NCBI GenBank assembly: GCA_005502915.1
Contig: SCMT01000001.1
Span: 248,001-312,000, forward strand
Origin: Lysobacteraceae bacterium 2PB
GTDB lineage: Bacteria > Pseudomonadota > Gammaproteobacteria > Xanthomonadales > Xanthomonadaceae
Length of the DNA: 64,000 nucleotides
Direction: 5' to 3'
Shown here: in pieces, positions 43,778-53,862 of the stretch
Layout: each line of letters opens with the position of its first letter
How positions within the stretch are numbered: position 1 is the first letter of the stretch
Position numbers and translations under genes: made by a program
The notes under the pieces: model-generated
Databases searched by the model: none
What the model was told of the DNA's origin: nothing
Seen by the model: only the letters and a program-made list of their open reading frames with translations

Positions 43778-45382
43778 TTATCGGCGGGCGTCGGGCTTGG
43801 CAATCGCATGCGGCGCCGTACGCCGGGGCGACGCGCCCGCCGGCGCCGCCGCGCCGATCGCGCTGGCGGTCGGCTGCACGCCGCCGGGACGGCCGGTGAT
43901 CTGGCAGCGGCTGCCGATGTCGAGCACGAATCCGTTGGTGGTCTTGGACTTCACCGCGACGCAGAACTGGCGATCCGCCGAGACCCAGCGCTCGCCGACC
44001 TTGAACATGCTGCCTTCGTTGTTGGCGCGGTTCGCCGCCGGCTTGTCCGCGTCCATGCTCCAGGCCGGCTCGCTGCGACCGGTCTGCACTTCGTGGATGA
44101 TCACCGCGTCGCCGGCCAGATTGGCTTCGTAGTTGCCGGTTTTCATGCGAACTTCGACGGTGAAGTAGCGATTGGTCACGCCCGGGTAGTTGAGCGTGAT
44201 CATCTGCACGTTGGACGAACCGGCGAGGCTGGCGCGGTCGACGGTCACGGTCGTGGTGGTGCCGCCGGCGTTGATCGCCAGCTTGCGCGCGGCGGGCACC
44301 CAGCCCAGGCGATTGCGCGAGTAGATGTTGATGTGCTTCGGCAGCGTGCCGTAGGTGCCGTTGGACACGCCGTTGTTCCAGGCGTCGCTCATCACGTCCC
44401 ACGGATTGTCGTACGGATCGCTGTCGCCGTCGGAATTGTTCGCATGCGGCAGCCCGTAGGCGTGGCCCATCTCGTGCGACAGCGGCGCGAGGTTGTTGAA
44501 CGACCACGGGGGATTCCACGTGGTGCTCCAGCATTTGTTGATGCCGTCCAGCGTCGAGCAGCGGCCGCCGCCCCAGGCATAGCCGTCGAGGTCGCCGTTG
44601 AACATCATGTTGATGCCCTGCACGCCGCCGTTGACGGCGAAGTTCACGTCGGGATCGAAGACCGTGGTGCAGTCGGTGTAGAGCTTGCCCAGATCGGCCT
44701 TGTCCTTGCCGTTGGCGTCCTTGGTGACGTAGTAGCTGCGCGGCTGCGGCAGCGAGCGCCAGCCGTACGCCTGGCTGCCGGCGAGGTTGATCTGGCCGTA
44801 GGACACTTCCTGCCAGTAGTGGTCGAGCTGGCCGATCGCGGTGCCGTACTGGCCCTGGAAGAACGACTGCGGCTTCTGTTCGGTGGCGATGTCGCTGAAC
44901 TTGCACATCAGCGTCACCCAGGTGGTGACGCCGGCGACCTTCTCGCCGCCGGCCAGCGCATGCGCGAGCGGGCGGCCGCCCGCGGTGCGCGAGGACACGA
45001 GGTCGCCGACCGGCACGATGGCCTCGATCCGCCGCGACGGCGCCCCGCCGGCCTTGGCGGCCACCGGCACGGTCGACACCGCGACCCGGCGACCGAAGAG
45101 CGCATACAGGTCGTCGGCGGCGCGCAGGGCCTCGGTGGTGTCGAGGGCGCGGCGCACGCCGGCGTCGTCGACCAGCGCGGCATCGAAGAGAGTGCGCTCG
45201 CGGCCGTCGGCGGGGGCGCCGGGACGCAGGTCACCCCAGGCAAGCTCCAAGCGTCCGATCATCAGCTGTGGCTGGTCGGCGGCCAGGACATCGCCCCCGG
45301 GTGCGGTGCGACGGGCGGCATCTGCCTGCAGGCCGCAGGCCAGCGCGAGGGAGACGAGGACGAGGGTGCGCAGGGGTCGCAT
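43778..45382 (-). CDS. Secreted metzincin metalloprotease (paralogue of 38470-39948)
   Basis: A 534-residue exported zinc protease, closely related to the protein at 38470 (the segment from [16 protein letters not shown] to the Met-turn is almost the same). Signal peptide about 1-22 (LACGLQADA). Zinc site [11 protein letters not shown] at about 303-313, then [19 protein letters not shown]. It is longer at the C-terminus, with a Pro/Ala/Arg-rich tail of about 45 residues after [18 protein letters not shown]. It is oriented against its paralogue, with the trp operon between them, and 32 bases upstream of trpG. Unlike the paralogue it has no 11-base repeat array upstream, so regulation probably differs. 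Confidence 0.82.
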   Translation of the reverse strand: MRPLRTLVLVSLALACGLQADAARRTAPGGDVLAADQPQLMIGRLELAWGDLRPGAPADGRERTLFDAALVDDAGVRRALDTTEALRAADDLYALFGRRVAVSTVPVAAKAGGAPSRRIEAIVPVGDLVSSRTAGGRPLAHALAGGEKVAGVTTWVTLMCKFSDIATEQKPQSFFQGQYGTAIGQLDHYWQEVSYGQINLAGSQAYGWRSLPQPRSYYVTKDANGKDKADLGKLYTDCTTVFDPDVNFAVNGGVQGINMMFNGDLDGYAWGGGRCSTLDGINKCWSTTWNPPWSFNNLAPLSHEMGHAYGLPHANNSDGDSDPYDNPWDVMSDAWNNGVSNGTYGTLPKHINIYSRNRLGWVPAARKLAINAGGTTTTVTVDRASLAGSSNVQMITLNYPGVTNRYFTVEVRMKTGNYEANLAGDAVIIHEVQTGRSEPAWSMDADKPAANRANNEGSMFKVGERWVSADRQFCVAVKSKTTNGFVLDIGSRCQITGRPGGVQPTASAIGAAAPAGASPRRTAPHAIAKPDARR

Positions 45383-45546
45383 GGGAACTCCGGGAACGAT
45401 CGGGCGTTGCGGGGGTATCCGCGGGATCGTACACCGCAGCCGGCAGCGGGTACGCGACCGAGGTCCGGTTCCACCGCCTGCCGGCGCTCCGGGCAGGTGC
45501 GCAGGGTAATCTGTTGCGCCCAGCACCCAGGCCCGGCCCGCCCACC

Positions 45547-46464
45547 ATGCCCTACCTCGAACTCTCCCTGCACTGCCGCGAAGCCGAACAACCGCGCTAC
45601 GAGAACGCGCTGGAGGATGTCGGCGCGCTGGCGGTGACCCTGCTGGACGCCGACGCCGAGACCCCGAACGAGCGGGCGATCCTCGAACCGGGCGTCGGCG
45701 AGATGCCGATCTGGGGCGAAGTGGCGCTGTCGGCGCTGTTCGATGCCGAGGCCGACCCGCTGCTGCTGCTCGCCGCGCTGGAGGCCTTCGACCCCGACCT
45801 CGACTGGTCCGGCGCCGGTTTCCGCAAGGTCGAGGACCAGGACTGGGAGCGCGCATGGATGGACCAGTACGTGCCGCTGCACTTCGGCGCGCGCACCTGG
45901 ATCGTGCCCTGGAACCAGGACCTGCCCGAAGGCGCCGATGCGGCCGATGCCGCAGTGATCCGGCTCGACCCGGGCCTGGCCTTCGGCTCGGGCACCCATC
46001 CGACCACCTCGCTCTGCCTGCAGTGGCTCGACGGTCTCGCCGCGCAGGGCGAACTGCAGGGCCGGCAGGTCCTGGACTTCGGCTGCGGCAGCGGCATCCT
46101 CGCCCTGGCCGCGCTGAAGCTCGGCGCAGCCCAGGCCATCGGCGTCGACAACGACCCGCAGGCCATCGTCGCCACCCGCGACAACGCCGAACGCAACGGC
46201 GTGGGCGACCATCTGCAGGTCTTCCTGCCGCAGGACGAGCCGGCGATGCGCTACCCGGTGGTGGTCGCCAACATCCTGGCCTTGGCGCTGGACGCGCTGG
46301 CCGACCTGCTCGCCGCGCGCGTCGCACCGGGCGGGCGCATCGCGCTGTCGGGCATCCTCGTCGGCCAGGAGGACGACCTGCTGGTCCGCTACGGCGCGTG
46401 GTTCGACGAGCTGCGCGTGGCGCGCGAGGACGATTGGGTGAGGATCGACGGCGTTCGCAGATAA
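45547..46464 (+). CDS. prmA: Ribosomal protein L11 methyltransferase
   Basis: A 305-residue SAM-dependent enzyme that trimethylates ribosomal protein L11. The N-terminal L11-recognition domain (1-110) is followed by the methyltransferase core with [20 protein letters not shown] and the SAM loop [20 protein letters not shown], and the catalytic NILALAL (N-I/L-L). Start at 45547 ([10 protein letters not shown]). It begins a plus-strand series prmA, DUF3426 gene, fis, purH, typical of xanthomonads. Confidence 0.95.
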   Translation: MPYLELSLHCREAEQPRYENALEDVGALAVTLLDADAETPNERAILEPGVGEMPIWGEVALSALFDAEADPLLLLAALEAFDPDLDWSGAGFRKVEDQDWERAWMDQYVPLHFGARTWIVPWNQDLPEGADAADAAVIRLDPGLAFGSGTHPTTSLCLQWLDGLAAQGELQGRQVLDFGCGSGILALAALKLGAAQAIGVDNDPQAIVATRDNAERNGVGDHLQVFLPQDEPAMRYPVVVANILALALDALADLLAARVAPGGRIALSGILVGQEDDLLVRYGAWFDELRVAREDDWVRIDGVRR

Positions 46465-46492
46465 ACATCGCCGAACCTGATGGAATAGGACC

Positions 46493-47452
46493 ATGTTCAT
46501 CAACTGCCCCTACTGCAAGGCGCTGGTCTCGACCGACCCGGTCACCGACCTGCCGCCCACGCACTGCCCGCATTGCGACAGCCTGCTGCGTCGCGACCCG
46601 GAGGCCGTGGACGACGTGGCCGAGGTCGCGCCGCTCGATCTGGGCACGCTGCTCGATCCGCGCGCGATCGCCGAGGCTGCCGCCGAGGCGGAAGCCAATG
46701 CGGCAGCCCGCGCCGCGGCGGCCATCCAGACGCCACGCGTCGAGGCGCCGATGGCCGAAGCGACCGACATCGCGTCGATCCTTGAATCGGTGCGGATCGA
46801 CGCAGCCCGGCAGACACGGGCATCCGACGACGAAGTCACCGCCGTCGCCGACGCGACCGACGCGGTCTCTGCGCCAGCCGACACCCGCGTACCTGCAGCC
46901 GCAGCGATCGCGCCGGCCATCTCGCCGACCGTCGCGACGCGCCGCCTGCCCAGCTTCGCGCGCAACGCCGACGGCAGCGCGCGACCCGCGCGCGAACGCT
47001 GGCTGATCGTCGCGATCATCGCGCTGGCGGTGCTGCTGGTGCTGCAGCTGTTGCTCGCCGATCGCGCGCGCCTCGCCGCGAACGCGCAGTGGCGCCCGAT
47101 GCTCGCCACGCTCTGCAGCGTGCTGCGCTGCGAGTTGCCGCCATGGCGCGAACCGGCCGCGTTCACGCTGCTGCAGCGCGACGTGCGCCAGCACCCGACC
47201 CTGCCCGGCGTGCTGCGCGTGTCCGCGACGTTCCGCAACGACGCGCGCTGGCCGCAGCCGTGGCCCGGGCTGCAGCTGACGCTCTCCGACATCAACGGCC
47301 GGCCCGCCGGCCAGCGTCGCTTCGATGCGCAGGAATACCTCGGCGGCACGCCGGGCCAGACGGAACTGGCCAGCGGCGAGAGCGCGACCGTGGCGATGGA
47401 CATCCTCGAACCGGCGCCGCAGATCGTCGCCTACGACTTCAGGTTCCGCTGA
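46493..47452 (+). CDS. Zinc-ribbon and DUF3426 membrane protein
   Basis: A 319-residue protein with an N-terminal MJ0042-type zinc ribbon: CPYC at residues 5-8 and CPHC at about 25-28. A long Ala/Glu-rich acidic linker (40-150) leads to one transmembrane helix (about 165-185, LIVAIIALAVLLVLQLLL) and the DUF3426 domain outside, with RDVRQHPTLPGVLRVSATFRN in parts (HPTLPGVLRV) and WPQPWPGLQLTLSD. The family occurs between prmA and fis in many gammaproteobacteria; its function is unknown. Confidence 0.85.
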   Translation: MFINCPYCKALVSTDPVTDLPPTHCPHCDSLLRRDPEAVDDVAEVAPLDLGTLLDPRAIAEAAAEAEANAAARAAAAIQTPRVEAPMAEATDIASILESVRIDAARQTRASDDEVTAVADATDAVSAPADTRVPAAAAIAPAISPTVATRRLPSFARNADGSARPARERWLIVAIIALAVLLVLQLLLADRARLAANAQWRPMLATLCSVLRCELPPWREPAAFTLLQRDVRQHPTLPGVLRVSATFRNDARWPQPWPGLQLTLSDINGRPAGQRRFDAQEYLGGTPGQTELASGESATVAMDILEPAPQIVAYDFRFR

Positions 47453-47469
47453 CGACAACGAACGGGACG

Positions 47470-47553
47470 ACAACCGGGGCAGCTTCACTTTCCCGGCATG
47501 CAAGTCTGAACCCGGATCCGAGGCACGCGAGCAAGCGAACCTGCCCCCGTTTG
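47470..47553. repeat. REP-like repeat, GGGGCCAGGTTC family, copy 3 (decayed)
   Basis: Left half CAACCGGGGCAGCTTCACTT and right half complementary GCAAACGGGGGCAGGTTCGC (minus strand) enclose about 45 bases. Arms still pair at most positions. It follows the DUF3426 gene by 18 bases. Confidence 0.65.
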
Positions 47554-47687
47554 CTGACCCCGCTTGCGGGTGGGCATTGTCCCGCCCGGGACAACGCCGC
47601 TCATCGGACCGGACGGCGCCACACGCGCTTCGACTGCACCGCGCCGTGGCAGCCGGCCCCCGCCCACGCTAGACTCGCTCCCCCGCC

Positions 47688-48011
47688 ATGCGCGGCCACG
47701 GATGGATCCGTCGTCCCACCTCCCCCGAGAGCCCGTCCTTGAACGTCGAACGCCACGACTCCGCCACCCGTTCCGCCACGCGCACGCCGCTGCGCGAACA
47801 TGTCGCGAATTCGGTGCGCCGCTACATCGGCGACCTCAACGGCTCCGACGCCAACAATCTCTACGAGGTCGCGCTGCGCGAACTGGAAATCCCGCTGTTC
47901 GCCGAAGTGCTGAAGCACTGCGACGGCAACCAGAGCCGCGCCGCGACCATGCTGGGGATCCATCGCGCCACCCTGCGCAAGAAGCTCAAGGACTACGGCC
48001 TGTCCACCTGA
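47688..48011 (+). CDS. fis: Fis-type DNA-binding protein
   Basis: A 107-residue Fis-family nucleoid protein. The C-terminal HTH is clear: [31 protein letters not shown] in parts ([25 protein letters not shown]), with an N-terminal helical dimer region. Fis bends DNA and activates rRNA promoters. The frame is open from ATG 47688, but family length and the sequence [11 protein letters not shown] make a TTG start at 47739 plausible (about 90 residues). It lies upstream of purH as in related genomes. Confidence 0.88.
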   Translation: MRGHGWIRRPTSPESPSLNVERHDSATRSATRTPLREHVANSVRRYIGDLNGSDANNLYEVALRELEIPLFAEVLKHCDGNQSRAATMLGIHRATLRKKLKDYGLST

Positions 48012-48106
48012 CGGCCCGGCTGGCGGCGCGACGCCGCCGCACATCGACCGCCCGCGCATACGCCGGCGTGCTGTGCCGAGGGACCGGCCGGTCCGACCCG
48101 GGCGGC

Positions 48107-48112
48107 TATAAT
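48107..48112 (+). promoter_or_regulatory. -10 element of the purH promoter
   Basis: A perfect TATAAT, 35 bases before the purH start, in otherwise GC-rich DNA. No close -35 match is seen at 16-18 bases spacing, so an activator may be needed. Confidence 0.6.
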
Positions 48113-48147
48113 CGCGGTTTCCCCGCCTCCGCACGCCCCGCCTCCCC

Positions 48148-49731
48148 ATGACCAGCCACCTGCCCAGCGCCCCGGTGACGATCCGCCGCGCGCTGCTGTC
48201 CGTGTCCGACAAGACCGGCCTGCTCGAACTCGCCCGCGCCCTCGCCGCCCGCAACGTCGAACTGCTTTCCACCGGCGGCACCGCCCGGGCCATCCGCGAC
48301 GCCGGCCTGCCGGTGCGCGACGTCAGCGACGTCACCGGGTTCCCGGAAATGATGGACGGCCGGGTGAAGACCCTGCATCCGATGGTGCACGGCGGCCTGC
48401 TCGGCCGCGCCGGCATCGACGATGCGGTGATGGCCGAACACGGCATCGGCGCGATCGACCTGCTGGTGCTCAACCTGTATCCGTTCGCCGCGGTCTCCGG
48501 CAATCCCGACAGCAGCTTCGAGGACGTGATCGAGAACATCGACATCGGCGGCCCGGCGATGCTGCGCTCCGCCGCCAAGAATTTCGCGCGCGTGACCGTC
48601 GCCACCGATCCGGTGCAGTATCCCGCGCTGCTCGCCGAACTCGACGCGAACGACGGCGCGGTCAGCGGCAAGACCCGCTTCGCGCTGGCGGTCGCCGCCT
48701 TCAACAACGTCGCGCAGTACGACGCCTTCATCAGCAACCACCTGTCCGCGCTGCTCGACGACGGCAGCCGCGCGCTGTTCCCGGCGCAGAACAACAGCAA
48801 TTTCGTGAAGGTGATGGACCTGCGCTACGGCGAGAACCCGCACCAGCAGGGCGCGTTCTACCGTGACCTGTGGCCGGTGCCGGGCACGCTGGCGACCTTC
48901 ACCCAGCTGCAGGGCAAGGAACTGAGCTACAACAATCTCGCCGATGCCGACGCCGCATGGGAATGCGTGCGCCAGTTCGACGCGCCGGCCTGCGTGATCG
49001 TCAAGCACGCCAACCCCTGCGGCGTGGCCCAGGGCACGGGCTGCGCCGACACCTACGAGCGCGCCTACGCCACCGACCCGACTTCGGCCTTCGGCGGCAT
49101 CATCGCCTTCAACACCCGCCTCGACGGCGCCACCGCGAAGACCATCCTCGACCGCCAGTTCGTCGAGGTGCTGATCGCGCCGGACTACGACGACGAGGCG
49201 CTGGCCTATGCGAAGAAGAAGGCCAACGTCCGCATCCTGCGCATCCCCCACGGCGACGGCCGCAACAACATCGACATCAAGCGCGTCGGCTCGGGCCTGC
49301 TGATGCAGACCGCCGACATCCGCGAAGTCACCGCCGACGAGCTGAAGGTCGTCACCAATCTGGCGCCGACCGCCGAACAGCTCGCCGACCTGCTGTTCGC
49401 CTGGCGCGTGGCCAAGTTCGTGAAGTCCAACGCGATCGTCTACGCCAAGGACCTGTGCACGATCGGCGTCGGCGCCGGCCAGATGAGCCGCGTCTACTCC
49501 GCGCGCATCGCCGGCATCAAGGCCGGCGACGCCGGCCTGGTCGTCCCCGGCTCGGTGATGGCCTCCGACGCCTTCTTCCCGTTCCGCGACGGCATCGACG
49601 CCGCCGCAGAGGCAGGCATCCAGGCCGTCATCCAGCCCGGCGGCTCGATGCGCGACCAGGAAGTGATCGACGCCGCGAACGAACACGGCCTCGCCATGGT
49701 GTTCACCGGCGTGCGGCATTTCCGTCACTGA
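48148..49731 (+). CDS. purH: Bifunctional AICAR formyltransferase / IMP cyclohydrolase
   Basis: A 527-residue enzyme for the last two steps of IMP synthesis. The N-terminal cyclohydrolase (MGS-fold, 1-200) has [26 protein letters not shown] and [14 protein letters not shown]; the C-terminal transformylase (200-527) has the catalytic [16 protein letters not shown] and [14 protein letters not shown] segments. Length is standard. A TATAAT element precedes it and a REP-type hairpin follows. purD lies three genes downstream on the same strand. Confidence 0.98.
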   Translation: MTSHLPSAPVTIRRALLSVSDKTGLLELARALAARNVELLSTGGTARAIRDAGLPVRDVSDVTGFPEMMDGRVKTLHPMVHGGLLGRAGIDDAVMAEHGIGAIDLLVLNLYPFAAVSGNPDSSFEDVIENIDIGGPAMLRSAAKNFARVTVATDPVQYPALLAELDANDGAVSGKTRFALAVAAFNNVAQYDAFISNHLSALLDDGSRALFPAQNNSNFVKVMDLRYGENPHQQGAFYRDLWPVPGTLATFTQLQGKELSYNNLADADAAWECVRQFDAPACVIVKHANPCGVAQGTGCADTYERAYATDPTSAFGGIIAFNTRLDGATAKTILDRQFVEVLIAPDYDDEALAYAKKKANVRILRIPHGDGRNNIDIKRVGSGLLMQTADIREVTADELKVVTNLAPTAEQLADLLFAWRVAKFVKSNAIVYAKDLCTIGVGAGQMSRVYSARIAGIKAGDAGLVVPGSVMASDAFFPFRDGIDAAAEAGIQAVIQPGGSMRDQEVIDAANEHGLAMVFTGVRHFRH

Positions 49732-49740
49732 TGCAGTTCT

Positions 49741-49764
49741 CCTTCCCCCGCGTGCGGGGGAAGG
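49741..49764. repeat. REP-like hairpin after purH
   Basis: CCTTCCCCC/GGGGGAAGG stem with GCGTGC loop, ten bases after the purH stop; same type as the larger palindrome at 6831. It may serve as a terminator. Confidence 0.65.
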
Positions 49765-49890
49765 TCGGGATGGGGGCGATGGTCCCAGGCCCTCGACACA
49801 AACCGTGCATGCGCAAATCGGGGCTCCCGCGCCCAATGCGTCGGCAACATCGCTGCTGGCCCACGTCAACACTACGACAACGGTGACGCC

Positions 49891-50988
49891 ATGACCCTCC
49901 TCCTGCTCTTCGCCGCCGGCCTCGTCCTGCTCCTGCTCGGGGCTGAATTGCTGGTGCGCGGCGCGTCCCGGCTGGCCCTGGCTCTGGGGCTCACGCCGAT
50001 CGTGGTCGGCCTGACCGTGGTCGCGATCGGCACCAGCACGCCGGAGCTGGCGGTGAGCATCGGCGGCGCGATCTCCGGCTCGCCCGACCTGGCGCTGGGC
50101 AATGTCGTGGGCAGCAACATCGCGAACGTGCTGCTGATCCTCGGCGTGGTGGCGCTGATCACCCCGCTGGTCGTGCACCGGCAGCTGGTGTGGCTGGACG
50201 TGCCGCTGATGATCGCGGCCAGCCTGGCCGTCTTCGCCATGGCCTGGGATGGCCGCATCGCCCGCTGGGAGGGCGCGCTGCTGGTCCTCGCGGCGATCGC
50301 CTACATCGTGTTCCTGATCCGCATGGCCCGGCGCCATCCCGAACAGGTGCCGGAAGACCCCGGGCTGTCCGGTGCATTGCCCGCGCCCGCGAACGCCGGC
50401 CCGTTCCGACAGATCGTGCTGATCGCGGTCGGCCTGGCGATGCTGGTCGGCGGTGCGCGGCTGCTGGTCGACGCGGCCACGCAGATGGCGACCGCAATGG
50501 GCCTGAGCGACCTGGTGATCGGCCTGACCGTGGTCGCCGTGGGCACCTCGCTGCCGGAGATCGCGACCTCGATCCTGTCCGCGGTGCGCGGCCAGCGCGA
50601 TCTCGCGGTCGGCAACATCGTCGGCAGCAACATCTTCAACCTGCTGCTCGTGCTCGGCGCGACCGCCACCGTCGCCGATGGCGGCGTGCCGGTGAGCGAC
50701 AGCGCGCTGCGTTTCGATCTGCCGGTGATGACGGCGGTGGCCGTGGCCTGCCTGCCGATCTTCTTCAACGGGCACTGCATCGCACGCTGGGAAGGCGCCC
50801 TGTTCCTCGGCTACTACGTCGCCTACACCGCCTGGCTGCTGATGTCGCACGCGCAACACGAGGCGCTCGCGGATTTCCGCCTCGTCATGCTCTGGGTGGT
50901 GGTGCCGCTGACCGTCGTGACCCTGGCGGTGGTGACCTGGCGCAATCTCCGCGCGCATCGACGCAACGCGATGGGGCCTGCGGAATGA
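49891..50988 (+). CDS. Calcium/sodium antiporter (CaCA family, YrbG-like)
   Basis: A 365-residue cation exchanger of the CaCA superfamily. The two inverted alpha repeats are clear: GLTVVAIGTSTPELAVS near residue 45 with GNVVGSNIANVLLILG after it, and GLTVVAVGTSLPEIATS near 212 with GNIVGSNIFNLLLVLG. The Glu in each GTS-x-PE is the Ca2+ ligand. About ten transmembrane helices. Exchange of Ca2+ for Na+ or H+ is a family inference. Its stop overlaps the start of a lipoprotein gene by four bases. Confidence 0.92.
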   Translation: MTLLLLFAAGLVLLLLGAELLVRGASRLALALGLTPIVVGLTVVAIGTSTPELAVSIGGAISGSPDLALGNVVGSNIANVLLILGVVALITPLVVHRQLVWLDVPLMIAASLAVFAMAWDGRIARWEGALLVLAAIAYIVFLIRMARRHPEQVPEDPGLSGALPAPANAGPFRQIVLIAVGLAMLVGGARLLVDAATQMATAMGLSDLVIGLTVVAVGTSLPEIATSILSAVRGQRDLAVGNIVGSNIFNLLLVLGATATVADGGVPVSDSALRFDLPVMTAVAVACLPIFFNGHCIARWEGALFLGYYVAYTAWLLMSHAQHEALADFRLVMLWVVVPLTVVTLAVVTWRNLRAHRRNAMGPAE

Positions 50989-51836
50989 GCGCACGCCGGA
51001 CAACAGGCGTCCTCGCGCTGGGCTGCATGTGCGCACTCGCGGCCTGCAGCGAACCCTCGACGCCTCCCGTTGCGCCGGCACCGCCGCGCACCGTGCTCGC
51101 GGCGCCGCCCGCGCCAATCCCCGCGGCGGTCGAAGACACCAACCTGATCGCCTTCCTCGCCGATACGCTGGGCGAGGAGCCGCGCGACATCCGCCTCGAC
51201 GACTGGTGGAAGATCACTGCGGGCTTCCCGGCGGAAAGCCAGACCCTCATCCCCGTGCAGCAGCGCATCTGCGCCGACACCGGCCCCTCGCCGGGCATCC
51301 GCGAGGTCGCGCTGTGCACGCGCTACGCCGGTGCCGAGGCCGAAGATCCGGGCTCGGTCAGCCTGTGGCGCATCGCTCCCGATGCCAGCGATACCGGGGC
51401 GCGCGGCGTGGCCTACCTCGATGGCATCGACAGCGGCGCGCATGGCGAACCCGGCAAGGTCGAAGTCATCTCGCTCGGACCTGCACAGCGCGCCTTCCTG
51501 GTGCATTCGCCCGGCGGCGAGAGCGGCCGGGTCACGACCGCACGCATGATGCTGTACGCGGCGCAGGGCGACAGCTTCGTCGAACTGCTCGGCGTCGACG
51601 CGCTGTGGAGCAACCTCGGCGGCTGCGATGCCGACCTGCCCGGCGACTGCGTGTCGCGCACCTGCACGCTGCAGGCAGTGGACGGCGTGGACGCCGATGG
51701 CTTCCATCCCCTGGTGCTGCACGTGGTGCGCGAAGGCGACACCGGCAGTACCCTGCAGATTCCGATCCCGCGCATCGACGGCCGCTACCGGCTGCCCGAG
51801 GACGCGCTGGGCGAAACCGCCTGCGGTGCGCCATGA
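50985..51836 (+). CDS. Putative lipoprotein of unknown function
   Basis: A 283-residue protein with a lipoprotein signal: LALGCMCALAAC, lipid-attached Cys about residue 21 (LAAC lipobox). A Pro/Ala-rich stretch (22-50) follows, then a globular region with six or more cysteines (RICADTG, VALCTRY, GGCDADLPGDCVSRTCTL), so disulphides in the periplasm are likely. No known domain was recognised. The ATGA overlap with the exchanger gene and four-base proximity to the next lipoprotein frame suggest an operon; a link to cation exchange is possible but unsupported. Confidence 0.65.
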   Translation: MSARRTTGVLALGCMCALAACSEPSTPPVAPAPPRTVLAAPPAPIPAAVEDTNLIAFLADTLGEEPRDIRLDDWWKITAGFPAESQTLIPVQQRICADTGPSPGIREVALCTRYAGAEAEDPGSVSLWRIAPDASDTGARGVAYLDGIDSGAHGEPGKVEVISLGPAQRAFLVHSPGGESGRVTTARMMLYAAQGDSFVELLGVDALWSNLGGCDADLPGDCVSRTCTLQAVDGVDADGFHPLVLHVVREGDTGSTLQIPIPRIDGRYRLPEDALGETACGAP

Positions 51837-51919
51837 CGACGCCCCGCACGCCCCCGGCACGGATGCCCGACGCACGATCCATCGCGCCCTCCATCCACAC
51901 GCCACAGGACACCACGCCC

Positions 51920-52447
51920 ATGCAACCGACCCACACCTGGGCCCGCATGCTTTCGCTCGCGCTCGCCGTTCTCGCCCTCTCGCTGTCGGCCTGTTCCTCC
52001 GATGAGACCAAGGCCTCCGTGATCATCAGCAAGTTCAGGGTCGAATGCCCGACCCTGCTGAAGACGACCTTCGGCGCCGACCCCACGTTCTCCTCGCTCG
52101 GCGACGGATTCACCACCAACCTCAGCAGCGATACCTGCAGCTGCATCGCCACCCGCCTGCGCGCGTTGCCGCCGGAAAAGGTGCTGGCGTTCGACCAGAA
52201 CAAGTCGGCGACCGAACTCGAAACCCTGATGTCGCCCTGCTCGGCGATCGCAGTGAAGTCGCACATCGGCGAACTGTGCATGGCCGCAGTGAAGCAGGCC
52301 GGCGGCGATCCGTCGATCGCCCGCGCACGCTGCGAGTGCGTGCAGCGCAAGACCGACGAGATGGACGACGCCACGGTGGAAAGCACCTTCGCCAATCTCC
52401 AGCAGGGTTTCACCCGCATCGCGCAGGATTGCGCGTCGGCCGGCTGA
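51920..52447 (+). CDS. Putative small lipoprotein, cysteine-rich
   Basis: A 175-residue protein with signal sequence MLSLALAVLALSLSACSSDE preceded by a few residues; the lipobox is LSAC with Cys at about residue 25. The mature part contains eight or so cysteines (VECPTLL, DTCSCIA, SPCSAIA, GELCMAA, RARCECVQ, AQDCASAG), spaced as helical hairpins. No family recognised. The frame stays open to an ATG at 51833 that overlaps the previous stop, but the start at 51920 leaves a proper signal peptide. Last gene before purD. Confidence 0.6.
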   Translation: MQPTHTWARMLSLALAVLALSLSACSSDETKASVIISKFRVECPTLLKTTFGADPTFSSLGDGFTTNLSSDTCSCIATRLRALPPEKVLAFDQNKSATELETLMSPCSAIAVKSHIGELCMAAVKQAGGDPSIARARCECVQRKTDEMDDATVESTFANLQQGFTRIAQDCASAG

Positions 52448-52490
52448 TCCCGCCCCCTCTTCCCTCACTCCATCGGATGCGATCCTCGCC

Positions 52491-53780
52491 ATGAAACTCC
52501 TCGTCATCGGCTCCGGCGGCCGCGAACACGCCCTCGCCTGGAAGCTCGCGCAGTCGAAGCGCGTCAGCGAAGTCCTCGTCGCACCCGGCAATGCCGGCAC
52601 CGCGACCGAAGCGAAATGCCGCAACGTCGACGTGAAGGCGACCGACCTCGACGGCCTGGTCGCGCTGGTCCGCGCCGAAGGCATCGCGACCACCGTGGTC
52701 GGCCCGGAAGCGCCCCTGGTCGCGGGCGTGGTCGACCGCTTCCGCGCGGAAGGCCTGCGCATCTTCGGGCCGACCGCCGCCGCCGCGCAGCTGGAAGGCA
52801 GCAAGGCGTTCGCGAAGGACTTCCTCGCCCGCCACGGCATCCCGACCGCGTACTACGCGGTGCATACCGATGTCGATGCCGCGCTCGCCTACGTGCGCGA
52901 GAAGGGAGCGCCGATCGTGGTCAAGGCCGACGGCCTGGCCGCCGGCAAGGGCGTGATCGTGGCGATGACGCTGGAGGAAGCCGAGAACGCGGTGCGCGAC
53001 ATGCTCAGCGGCAACGCCTTCGGCAGCGCCGGCTCGCGCGTGGTGATCGAGGAGTTCCTCGACGGCGAGGAAGCCAGCTTCATCTCGATGGTCGACGGCG
53101 TCACCGCGCTGCCGATGGCGACCTCGCAGGACCACAAGCGCGTCGGCGACGGCGACACCGGTCCGAACACCGGCGGCATGGGCGCGTACTCGCCCGCGCC
53201 GGTGGTCACGCCCGAGGTGCACGCGCGGGTGATGCGCGAAGTCGTCGAGCCGACCGTGCGCGGCATGGCCGCCGACGGCGTGCCCTTCACCGGCTTCCTC
53301 TACGCCGGCCTGATGATCGATGCCAGCGGCGCGCCGAAGGTGATCGAATTCAACGTGCGCTTCGGCGACCCCGAAACCCAGCCGGTGATGCTGCGCCTGG
53401 ACTCGGACCTGCTGGACCTGGTCGATGCGGCGATCGATGGCCGCCTGCACGAAGCCGAGGCACGCTGGAACCCGAAGCCGTCGCTGGGCGTGGTGATGGC
53501 CGCGCAGAACTACCCCGACGCGCCGAAGACCGGCGACGTGATCCACGGCCTGCATGTGCCGGTGCCGGTCGGCGCCAAGGTGTTCCATGCGGGCACCACG
53601 CTGGATGCCGATGGGAAGGTCGTGACCAGTGGCGGTCGCGTGCTCTGCGTGTGCGCGCTCGGCATCTCGGTCGAAGGCGCCCAGCGCTCGGCCTATGCGG
53701 CCCTGGCGAACATCGGCTGGGACGGCGAGTTCCACCGCAACGACATCGGCTGGCGGGCCATCGAACGCGAGCGCGGTTGA
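52491..53780 (+). CDS. purD: Phosphoribosylamine-glycine ligase
   Basis: A 429-residue ATP-grasp enzyme making GAR, the second step of purine synthesis. N-terminal GSGGREHALAWKLAQS, ATP-binding KADGLAAGKGVIVA, and the conserved DHKRVGDGDTGPNTGGMGAY in parts (GDGDTGPNTGGMGAYSPAP) plus EFNVRFGDPETQ metal-site segment are all present. Length is standard. A rho-independent terminator follows at 53811. Confidence 0.97.
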   Translation: MKLLVIGSGGREHALAWKLAQSKRVSEVLVAPGNAGTATEAKCRNVDVKATDLDGLVALVRAEGIATTVVGPEAPLVAGVVDRFRAEGLRIFGPTAAAAQLEGSKAFAKDFLARHGIPTAYYAVHTDVDAALAYVREKGAPIVVKADGLAAGKGVIVAMTLEEAENAVRDMLSGNAFGSAGSRVVIEEFLDGEEASFISMVDGVTALPMATSQDHKRVGDGDTGPNTGGMGAYSPAPVVTPEVHARVMREVVEPTVRGMAADGVPFTGFLYAGLMIDASGAPKVIEFNVRFGDPETQPVMLRLDSDLLDLVDAAIDGRLHEAEARWNPKPSLGVVMAAQNYPDAPKTGDVIHGLHVPVPVGAKVFHAGTTLDADGKVVTSGGRVLCVCALGISVEGAQRSAYAALANIGWDGEFHRNDIGWRAIERERG

Positions 53781-53810
53781 CGCGCATCGCGCCGTCATGG
53801 ACATGGAAAG

Positions 53811-53838
53811 AAAAGGCCGGCTGCGATGCCGGCCTTTT
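53811..53838 (+). terminator. Rho-independent terminator of purD
   Basis: Perfect 11-bp stem AAAAGGCCGGC/GCCGGCCTTTT with loop TGCGAT, followed by CGTTT. As the stem is flanked by A and T runs it can work in both directions and would also serve the convergent XRE gene. Confidence 0.85.
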
Positions 53839-53862
53839 CGTTTGCGGACGACTCGAACCGCC

